A stretch of DNA of 6,049 nucleotides from Prevotella sp. UBA3757 (GTDB lineage Bacteria > Bacteroidota > Bacteroidia > Bacteroidales > Bacteroidaceae), in NCBI GenBank assembly GCA_002371715.1, contig DFGF01000018.1, positions 2,604 through 8,652 on the forward strand, written 5' to 3'. The notes beneath the pieces are model-generated. The model was not told the DNA's origin. It saw nothing but the letters and a program-made list of their open reading frames with translations, and ran no database searches. The translations under genes and the position numbers were made by a program. Within the stretch, counting starts at the first letter, position 1. Each line of letters starts with the position of its first letter. Of the stretch, positions 1 to 5,480 are shown piece by piece.

Positions 1-501
1 AACCTGCCCTTCCTGCTGGCCGACACCGTCGGTTTTATCCGCAAGCTGCCTTCCGACCTGGTGGAGAGCTTCAAGTCTACGCTCGACGAGGTGCGCGAAG
101 CCGACCTGCTGGTACACGTCGTAGACATCTCGCACCCTGACTTCGAGGAGCAGATTGAGGTGGTGGAGAAGACGCTGGCCGAACTGGGCTGTGCCGATAA
201 GCCGTCGATGCTGGTATTCAACAAGATAGATGCCTATACATGGACTCCTCAGGACGAGGATGATCTGACGGCTCCCACGCGTGAGAACATCTCGTTGGAC
301 GAACTCAAGCGTACGTGGATGGCAAAGGTCAGGGAAAAGGAAAAGGTGAACGGTGAAGACTTTGCTCCCGCCCCGCTGTTTATCTCGGCCAGGCAGAAGG
401 AGAATATTGACGAGCTGCGACAGGTGCTATATAAAAAGGTACGCGAGCTGCACGTCCAGAAGTATCCGTACAACGACTTCCTGTATCCTTCGGATAATTG
501 A
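1..501 (+). CDS. hflX: GTPase HflX, C-terminal part (5' truncated by window edge)
   Basis: HflX is a translational GTPase that binds the 50S subunit and splits stalled or hibernating 70S ribosomes under stress (family knowledge). The frame is open from base 1 and gives 166 residues, roughly the last 40% of a protein usually near 400 aa. Visible GTPase motifs are G3 (DTVGF, D8-G11), G4 (NKID, 74-77) and G5 (SA, 129-130). The P-loop (G1), G2 and the N-terminal HflX domain lie upstream of the window. About 50 residues separate G4 from G5, a charged helical insertion longer than in E. coli HflX; I recall a similar insertion in Bacteroidetes homologues. The C-terminus HVQKYPYNDFLY is also typical of that phylum. 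The stop codon TGA (499-501) straddles the first two units of a heptamer repeat tract, and the last two codons come from that repeat. The GTG at 61 is internal, not a start. Identification is secure; only the partial extent limits it. Confidence 0.95.
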   Translation, partial: NLPFLLADTVGFIRKLPSDLVESFKSTLDEVREADLLVHVVDISHPDFEEQIEVVEKTLAELGCADKPSMLVFNKIDAYTWTPQDEDDLTAPTRENISLDELKRTWMAKVREKEKVNGEDFAPAPLFISARQKENIDELRQVLYKKVRELHVQKYPYNDFLYPSDN

Positions 502-527
502 GAATGGAGAATAGATAATGGATAATT
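493..527 (+). repeat. Degenerate heptanucleotide tandem repeat, 5 units, at hflX stop codon
   Basis: Five consecutive 7-bp units fit the consensus GAKAATN (K = G or T). They start at 493, 500, 507, 514 and 521; units 1 and 5 are identical (GATAATT). The tract supplies the last two sense codons and the stop of hflX and fills most of the 46-bp gap before the next gene. There is no dyad symmetry or T-run, so it does not look like an intrinsic terminator. I also see no TAnnTTTG-type Bacteroidetes -7 element in 502-547. Its function is unknown. It resembles in design, not in sequence, the short tandem heptamer repeats known from cyanobacteria. Confidence 0.75.
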
Positions 528-547
528 GAACCAATCACAAAATAGTT

Positions 548-2401
548 ATGAGAGATTACAGACAACTGACACAAGACGAAATTAACGTGCTCGAAAGCAA
601 CAGCTGTTGGGCCGAGAACTGGGACCATGTACTGGTGGCCGAGAGCTTCCGCCCCTACGGTTTCCACCGCGTATTGTTCTATGGCGACATCCGCCTGGGC
701 GTGTTTGACGAGAAAATTGAGGTGACCAAGGGCTTCTTCAAGCATTCGGGCATCAACGATGCCACGCTGCGCAACGTCACCGTGGGCGACAACTGCCTGA
801 TAGAGAAGATAGGCAACTTCATCAACAACTATACCATCGGCGACGACTGCTACATCTCGAACGTCTCGACGATGGAGACCACCGAGGGGGCCACCTTTGG
901 CGAGGGTCACATGATCAGCGTGCTTAACGAGATGGGCGACGGCAACGTCATGCTCTTCCACGACCTGAACTCGCAGTTGGCCGCCTTCATGGTCAAGCAC
1001 TTCAGGGACAAGCAGCTGAAGGACAACCTGATACGGCTGATTAACGAGGAGATACGTTTCTCGCAGCCCGAGCGCGGCACGCTGGGCAACGGCGTGAAGA
1101 TTATCAATTCGAAGGAGATTACCAATACCGTGGTGAAGGACGACTGCGAAATCAACGGCGCCGCACGGCTGTCAGACTGTACCATCCTGTCGTCGAAAGA
1201 CGCCTCGGTGTATATCGGCACCGGCGTCATCTGCGAAAACTCCATCATCTCCAACGGCTGTTCAATTACCAATTCCGTCAAGATGCAGGACTGCTACGTG
1301 GGCGAAGCCTGCCAGATAACCAACGGCTTCACGGCCGAGGCCAGCGTGTTCTTTGCCAACTCCTATATGGCCAACGGCGAGGCCTGTGCTGCCTTCTGCG
1401 GCCCCTTCTCGGCCTCCCACCACAAGAGTTCGCTGCTCATTGGCGGTGAGTTCTCGTTCTATAATGCCGGTTCGAACACCAACTTCTCGAACCATGCCTA
1501 CAAGATGGGTCCCCTGCACTATGGTACGCTGGAGCGCGGCTCGAAGACGGCTTCCGGTGCCTACGTGCTGATGCCGGCCAAGATTGGAGCCTTCTCCGTC
1601 TGTTTCGGCAAACTGATGAACCATCCCGACATGCGTTGCCTGCCTTTTGCCTACCTGCTGGCCTACGGCGAGACCATGTACATCGTGCCCGGCCGTAACA
1701 TCACTACCGTCGGCCTGTACCGCGACATCAAGAAGTGGCCCAAGCGCGACAAGCGCGCCCTGTCCTGCCGCAAGAGCATCATCAACTTCGACTGGCTCAG
1801 CCCCTTTACCGTAGGCGAGATTGTGCAGGGCAAGAAAATCCTCGAGGCACTGCGCAAGGCTGGCGGCAACAACGTGTCGAGCTACAACTTCCAGGAGTAC
1901 ATCATCAATGCCTCGTCGCTCAAGAAGGGCATCAAGTACTACGACATTGCCCTGCGCATCTATATGGGAGCCGTGCTGAAGCGCGCCGTCAAGGGCGGAT
2001 TCCTGGGCAAGCCGGAGAGCACCGTCGGCGAGGGCGACTGGATTGACCTGTCGGGCCTGCTGTTGCCTGCCAGCGAGGAGCAGCGCCTCATCAGCGACAT
2101 CAAGAGCGGTGCCGTGGAGAGCATCCAGGACGTGCTGCAGCGCTTCTACGACATCAACGACAACTACCGTGTCTACCAGTGGGCCTGGACCTACAAGCTC
2201 ATACTGGACTACTACGGCATCGACGAGCTGACCGAGCAGGCCATGCAGCGCATTCGCGAGGACTACGTCAAGGCCCGTCGCGCCTGGATTGCCGAGATTC
2301 GCAAGGATGCCCAGAAGGAGTTTGACATGGGCGATGTCGAGCAGGAGGTATTCGACGACTTTATCTCGAAACTCGACCACGAGACCGACTACGAAGACTG
2401 A
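548..2401 (+). CDS. DUF4954-type left-handed beta-helix-like protein of unknown function
   Basis: This complete 617-aa protein matches my recollection of the DUF4954 family, found mainly in Bacteroidetes and lacking an established activity. Residues about 40-130 and 180-265 carry imperfect hexapeptide-style repeats (VGDNCLIE, IGDDCYIS, YIGTGVICEN, VGEACQITN), the pattern of left-handed parallel beta-helix acyltransferases and sugar-nucleotide enzymes. A helical stretch at about 140-172 interrupts them. A glycine/asparagine/histidine-rich core follows at about 287-361 (HHKSSLLIGGEFSFYNAGSN, then HYGTLERGSKTASG, ending in LMNHPD) and is the best candidate for an active or ligand site. Residues about 420-617 are mostly helical and highly charged and may be a separate C-terminal domain. 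There is no signal peptide or membrane segment, so it is probably cytoplasmic. All 14 cysteines lie before residue 408. The ATG at 548 is preceded by an A-rich leader without a Shine-Dalgarno sequence, normal for this phylum. It may be co-transcribed with hflX, but function cannot be inferred from the neighbours. Confidence 0.85.
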   Translation: MRDYRQLTQDEINVLESNSCWAENWDHVLVAESFRPYGFHRVLFYGDIRLGVFDEKIEVTKGFFKHSGINDATLRNVTVGDNCLIEKIGNFINNYTIGDDCYISNVSTMETTEGATFGEGHMISVLNEMGDGNVMLFHDLNSQLAAFMVKHFRDKQLKDNLIRLINEEIRFSQPERGTLGNGVKIINSKEITNTVVKDDCEINGAARLSDCTILSSKDASVYIGTGVICENSIISNGCSITNSVKMQDCYVGEACQITNGFTAEASVFFANSYMANGEACAAFCGPFSASHHKSSLLIGGEFSFYNAGSNTNFSNHAYKMGPLHYGTLERGSKTASGAYVLMPAKIGAFSVCFGKLMNHPDMRCLPFAYLLAYGETMYIVPGRNITTVGLYRDIKKWPKRDKRALSCRKSIINFDWLSPFTVGEIVQGKKILEALRKAGGNNVSSYNFQEYIINASSLKKGIKYYDIALRIYMGAVLKRAVKGGFLGKPESTVGEGDWIDLSGLLLPASEEQRLISDIKSGAVESIQDVLQRFYDINDNYRVYQWAWTYKLILDYYGIDELTEQAMQRIREDYVKARRAWIAEIRKDAQKEFDMGDVEQEVFDDFISKLDHETDYED

Positions 2402-2414
2402 TGTTTTACTTAAT

Positions 2415-2442
2415 ATGAAGAATGAAGCATGAAGCATGAAGA
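2415..2442 (+). repeat. Heptanucleotide tandem repeat ATGAAGM, 4 units (left arm of inverted repeat)
   Basis: Four exact-length 7-bp units start at 2415, 2422, 2429 and 2436: ATGAAGA, ATGAAGC, ATGAAGC, ATGAAGA. The tract begins 13 bases after the DUF4954-type stop codon. Each unit contains an ATG. Those at 2415, 2422 and 2436 run into stops within 6 to 14 codons. Only the one at 2429 is in frame with the downstream peptidase, and I do not take it as the start because the resulting N-terminus is a charged low-complexity segment. The unit is the reverse complement of the heptamer at 2531-2558. Confidence 0.85.
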
Positions 2443-2460
2443 ATTTGCTACCGCACAGCG

Positions 2461-2472
2461 GAGAGAGAGAGA
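2461..2472 (+). repeat. (GA)6 dinucleotide run in the M16 peptidase leader
   Basis: Six GA dinucleotides lie 34 bases upstream of the preferred start codon, followed by AGGAG at 2476-2480. AGGAG is 26 nt from the ATG at 2507 and 14 nt from the ATG at 2495, too far for a conventional ribosome-binding site in either case. The run could be a slippage-prone spacer or simply purine-rich leader. Confidence 0.5.
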
Positions 2473-2506
2473 CTTAGGAGAGGTTGGAAAGAGAATGGGG
2501 ACAATC

Positions 2507-2563
2507 ATGAAGTTGCTCGGCGCAGCATTTTTCATTCTTCATTCTTCATTCTTCATTTCCTGT
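2507..2563 (+). other. Lipoprotein (type II) signal peptide coding segment of the M16 peptidase
   Basis: Codons 1-19 encode a short n-region (MK), a hydrophobic core of about 15 residues and the lipobox-like FISC, with TGT at 2561-2563 for Cys19. The lipobox is weak because Phe replaces the usual Leu at -3. Residues after Cys (GGKFEYEEVKDD) are acid-rich from +5 on. That is loosely like, but not a clear match to, the lipoprotein export signals that send Bacteroidetes lipoproteins to the cell surface. The core residues FILHSSF-FIS are encoded almost entirely by the heptamer repeat. Confidence 0.75.
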
Positions 2564-5404
2564 GGCGGTAAGTTCGAGTATGAGGAGGTGAAGGACGACC
2601 CGATGAAAACGCGTATCTATACGTTGGACAACGGGTTGAAGGTCTACTTGAGTGTCAACCCTGAGAAACCGCGCATCCAGACGTATATTGCCGTGCGCAC
2701 GGGTTCCAAGAACGACCCTGCCGAGACGACGGGCCTGGCCCACTATCTGGAGCACCTGATGTTTAAGGGCACCAGGCAGTTCGGTACTAACAACCCCGAG
2801 GCCGAGGCACCCCTGCTCGACGAGATTGAGAAGCGCTACGAGGCTTACCGCAAGATGACCAACCCCGAGGAGCGCCGCCAGGCCTACCACGAGATTGACT
2901 CGGTCAGCCAGTTGGCAGCCAAGTACTTTATTCCCAACGAGTACGACAAGCTGATGGCGGCCATCGGTGCCGAGGGTACCAACGCCTATACCAGCAACGA
3001 CGTCACCTGCTATACCGAGGACATTCCCGCCAACGAGGTCGAGAACTGGGCCAGGATTCAGGCCGACCGTTTCCAGAACATGGTGATTCGCGGCTTCCAC
3101 ACGGAACTGGAGGCCGTCTACGAGGAGTACAACATCGGGCTGACCAGTGACATGCGCAAGCTGTACTACATCATTAGCAAGATGCTGTGGCCCAACCATC
3201 CCTATGGCACCCAGACCACTATTGGCACGCAGGAGCACCTGAAGAATCCCTCCATCACCAATATCAAGAACTATTTTAAGAAATGGTACGTGCCTAACAA
3301 CGTGGCCATCTGCATGAGTGGCGACTTCGACCCTGACAAGGTGATAGCCATCATCGACAAGTATTTTGGAGGCTGGCAGCCCGGCGAGGACGTCAGTCAG
3401 CCTACCTTCGAGCCGTTGACGCCCCTCACCCAGCCCAAGGACTCCACGGTCATTGGCCAGGAGGCCGAGCAGGTCTGGGTGGCCTGGCGCGCCGAACGGG
3501 CCAGCAGTGCGCAGGCCGACACGCTGGCACTGATGGAACAGGTGCTGAGCAATGGCAAGGCAGGCCTCTTCGACCTGGACCTCAACCAGACCATGAAGGT
3601 GCAGCGCGCCTATGCCACGCCCGAACTGATGCACGACCACGGCGGCTTCATCCTGCTGGGTACGCCCAAGGAGGGTCAGTCGCTCCAGGAGGTGCGCAGC
3701 CTGATGCTGGCCGAGATAGAGAAACTGAAGAAGGGCGACTTTCCTGAAAACCTGCTGCCCAGCATCATCAATAACATGAAGCGCAACAACTACACGCTCA
3801 TGGAGCAGAACGAGGGTAGGGCCGACATGTTCGTCAACGCCTTTATCAACGAGGTGGACTGGCAGCAGGCCGTCGGGCGCATCAATCGTCTTGCTAACAT
3901 CAGCAAGCAGGAACTGGTAGACTTCTCGCGCCGTTTCTTCACCGAGGGCTACGTGACCGTATTCAAGAAACAGGGCATAGACCCCAGCCAGAAGAAGATT
4001 GACAAGCCCGCCATCACCCCCATCGAGGCTAACCGCGACCAGGTCAGCAACTTTGTCAAGTCCGTCCAGGAGTCCAAGGTGGAGCCTATTCAGCCGCGCT
4101 TTGTCGACTACCAGAAGGATATGACCATCGGCAGGACGGGCTACGGCCAGCCGCTGTACTATGTGAAAAACGAGCTGAACGGCCTGTTCGAGCTGGAGTT
4201 CCGCTACGACTTCGGCCAGAGTGCCGACCGCCGTTATGACGTGGCTGCCGACTATTTCCGCTTTCTGGGTACCGACAAGCTGTCAGCCGCCGACGTGCGC
4301 CAGAAGTTCTACGAGTTGGCATGCGACTGCAGCGTGAGCGTCGCTGCCGAGAACATCGCCGTCCGTCTCTCCGGCCTCAGCGAGAACATGAAGCCTGCAC
4401 TGGCCCTGATGAGCGACGTGCTGCAGCATGCCAAGGTCGACAGCGCAGCCTATCAGGAACTGGTAGCTGTCATCATGAAGGACAGGAGCGATGCCAAGAA
4501 CGACCAGCGCACCTACTTCGAATACCTCTACCGTTATGCTGTTCAGGGTGAGCGCAATGCCTACCGCGACCAGATGACGGCTTCGGAACTGAAAACTACC
4601 GACCCGCAGGTGCTGGTCGACCTGCTGAAGGAGCTTGGCCAGTATCAGCACACCATGCTCTATTATGGTCCGGCCGACGAGGCAGAAGTGTCGGCTGCCG
4701 TCGCCAGGCTGTTTGGCGAGGACCTGAAGCCCGTACCCCAGAACAATCCCTATCTTGACCAGCCCGCTACCACCAACGAGGTCTGGATAGCCCCCTATCA
4801 GGCCAAGAACATCTATATGCGCATGTACCATAACGAGGGGCGCGACTGGCATCCCGAGGAGTCGGCCGTCCTTGCCCTGTTCAACGAGTACTTCGGTGGC
4901 GGCATGAACGGTGTCGTGTTCCAGGAGATGCGCGAGACGCGCGGACTGGCCTACAATGCCTATGCCTACTACAAGCGTCCGTCGGTCAAGGGCCGCAAGG
5001 AGTCGTTCATGACGCATATCATCACCCAGAACGACAAGATGATGGACTGCGTGGGCCACTTCAACGAGATACTCAACCAGATGCCTGCCAGCGAACAGGC
5101 CTTCCAGGTGTCGAAGGATGCGCTGACCAAGCAGCTGGCCAGTTTGCGTACGACGAAGATGGGCATCATCCGCAGCTATATTGCCGCACGGGAACTGGGC
5201 ATCGACTACGACCTGAATGCCAAGATTTACGAACAGCTGTCAGCCCTGACGCTGAAGGATGTGGTCAGCTTTGCCCGGCAGCAGATAGCCGGCAAGGCCT
5301 ATCGCTACGTCATCCTGGGCGACGAGAAGGAACTCGACATGCAGGCCTTGGGCCAGATTGGTCCCATCCGCCGCGTCAAGACAGAAGAAGTGTTTGGAGA
5401 ATAG
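2507..5404 (+). CDS. M16 family zinc metallopeptidase (insulinase/pitrilysin-like), lipoprotein
   Basis: The protein has two tandem M16 units, 965 aa in all. I chose the ATG at 2507 because it gives a lipoprotein signal peptide, MKLLGAAFFILHSSFFISC, with Cys19 as the lipidation site; the in-frame ATGs at 2495 and 2429 only add a tail in front of it. The N-terminal unit carries the inverted zinc motif HYLEH (H79, E82, H83). The distal ligand is probably E207, with E200 seven residues before it. About 50 residues of helical, charged insertion lie between the motif and this glutamate, so the spacing is wider than the usual 70-80. The C-terminal unit is catalytically degenerate: the aligned site reads DYFRF (582-586). 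It keeps the substrate-binding R812/Y816 pair in TRGLAY. Family knowledge predicts a clam-like chamber cleaving peptides or small unfolded proteins, here membrane-anchored in the envelope, perhaps at the surface. The 105-bp gap before it holds unusual repeats. Natural substrate cannot be deduced. Confidence 0.94.
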   Translation: MKLLGAAFFILHSSFFISCGGKFEYEEVKDDPMKTRIYTLDNGLKVYLSVNPEKPRIQTYIAVRTGSKNDPAETTGLAHYLEHLMFKGTRQFGTNNPEAEAPLLDEIEKRYEAYRKMTNPEERRQAYHEIDSVSQLAAKYFIPNEYDKLMAAIGAEGTNAYTSNDVTCYTEDIPANEVENWARIQADRFQNMVIRGFHTELEAVYEEYNIGLTSDMRKLYYIISKMLWPNHPYGTQTTIGTQEHLKNPSITNIKNYFKKWYVPNNVAICMSGDFDPDKVIAIIDKYFGGWQPGEDVSQPTFEPLTPLTQPKDSTVIGQEAEQVWVAWRAERASSAQADTLALMEQVLSNGKAGLFDLDLNQTMKVQRAYATPELMHDHGGFILLGTPKEGQSLQEVRSLMLAEIEKLKKGDFPENLLPSIINNMKRNNYTLMEQNEGRADMFVNAFINEVDWQQAVGRINRLANISKQELVDFSRRFFTEGYVTVFKKQGIDPSQKKIDKPAITPIEANRDQVSNFVKSVQESKVEPIQPRFVDYQKDMTIGRTGYGQPLYYVKNELNGLFELEFRYDFGQSADRRYDVAADYFRFLGTDKLSAADVRQKFYELACDCSVSVAAENIAVRLSGLSENMKPALALMSDVLQHAKVDSAAYQELVAVIMKDRSDAKNDQRTYFEYLYRYAVQGERNAYRDQMTASELKTTDPQVLVDLLKELGQYQHTMLYYGPADEAEVSAAVARLFGEDLKPVPQNNPYLDQPATTNEVWIAPYQAKNIYMRMYHNEGRDWHPEESAVLALFNEYFGGGMNGVVFQEMRETRGLAYNAYAYYKRPSVKGRKESFMTHIITQNDKMMDCVGHFNEILNQMPASEQAFQVSKDALTKQLASLRTTKMGIIRSYIAARELGIDYDLNAKIYEQLSALTLKDVVSFARQQIAGKAYRYVILGDEKELDMQALGQIGPIRRVKTEEVFGE
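2531..2558 (+). repeat. In-gene heptanucleotide repeat (TTCATTC x3 plus TTCATTT) within signal peptide
   Basis: Three perfect TTCATTC copies (2531, 2538, 2545) and a fourth with one mismatch (2552) lie in codons 9-18 of the M16 peptidase. The unit is not a multiple of three, so copy-number change shifts the frame. Loss of one unit brings TGA at 2589-2591 into frame; gain of one brings TAA at 2569-2571 into frame. The repeat reads FILHSSF cyclically in all three frames. It forms the right arm of the inverted repeat with 2415-2440. Confidence 0.9.
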
Positions 5405-5433
5405 TAAACGAGGTAAAAAAGTAATAAGGTAAA
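5404..5433 (+). repeat. Loose GTAAA array after the M16 peptidase stop codon
   Basis: GTAAA, or GTAAT in the third copy, occurs at 5404, 5413, 5421 and 5429, a spacing of 9, 8 and 8 bp. The first copy starts on the last base of the TAG stop. With only four short A-rich units this may be chance in an A/T-rich leader. It is listed because the other two gaps in the window also open with short-period repeats. Confidence 0.35.
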
Positions 5434-5480
5434 GACGCTGAACTAAAAGCAAATACAAGTACAATATCTATTTTATTATT
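5405..5480 (+). other. A/T-rich intergenic leader upstream of fumarate hydratase
   Basis: This 76-bp gap is sharply richer in A/T than the flanking genes. It ends in a TA-rich stretch (TATTTTATTATT) directly abutting the ATG. There is no Shine-Dalgarno sequence, no clear TAnnTTTG -7 box with TTTG near -33, and no hairpin with T-run, so neither a promoter nor a terminator can be placed. An own promoter for the fumarase is plausible from gap size and composition only. Confidence 0.4.

Larger units (their letters stand above)
2415..2556. repeat. Imperfect 26-bp inverted repeat enclosing the M16 peptidase start codon
   Basis: Left arm 2415-2440 and right arm 2531-2556 are reverse complements at 24 of 26 positions; the two mismatches are the C residues of left-arm units 2 and 3 (2428 and 2435). 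The 90-base loop (2441-2530) contains the purine-rich leader, both candidate start codons (2495 and 2507) and the first eight codons. In mRNA this could fold into a long hairpin that affects translation or stability. The arms are periodic, so register-slipped pairings are also possible. Function is inferred, not shown; the symmetry itself is read directly. Confidence 0.7.

Noticed and set aside
493..527. CRISPR-like or attachment-site interpretation of the heptamer tracts
   Set aside because: Units are 7 bp with no spacers, and there are no cas, integrase or transposase genes in the window.
1262..2437. Long antisense open frame (391 codons) opposite the DUF4954-type gene
   Set aside because: It lies opposite a recognisable gene, matches no family I know, and is the kind of open frame that G/C-rich third codon positions produce on the complementary strand.
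2429..2506. Extension of the M16 peptidase to the ATG at 2429
   Set aside because: It would add 26 charged, low-complexity residues encoded by the heptamer repeat and GA run in front of a good lipoprotein signal peptide.
2402..2560. Intrinsic terminator after the DUF4954-type gene formed by the inverted repeat
   Set aside because: The stem is A/T-rich, the loop is 90 bases, no T-run follows, and the right arm is coding sequence of the next gene.
2546..3640. Long antisense open frame (364 codons) opposite the M16 gene
   Set aside because: Low-complexity Val/Leu/Gly/His-rich translation, directly opposite the HxxEH-bearing domain; a codon-bias artefact.
4283..5059. Antisense open frame (258 codons) opposite the C-terminal M16 unit
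   Set aside because: Same codon-bias artefact; the sense strand encodes the conserved GLAY region.
5461..5480. Bacteroidetes -7 promoter box upstream of the fumarase
   Set aside because: The TA-rich stretch lacks the TTTG of the TAnnTTTG consensus and has no matching -33 element.
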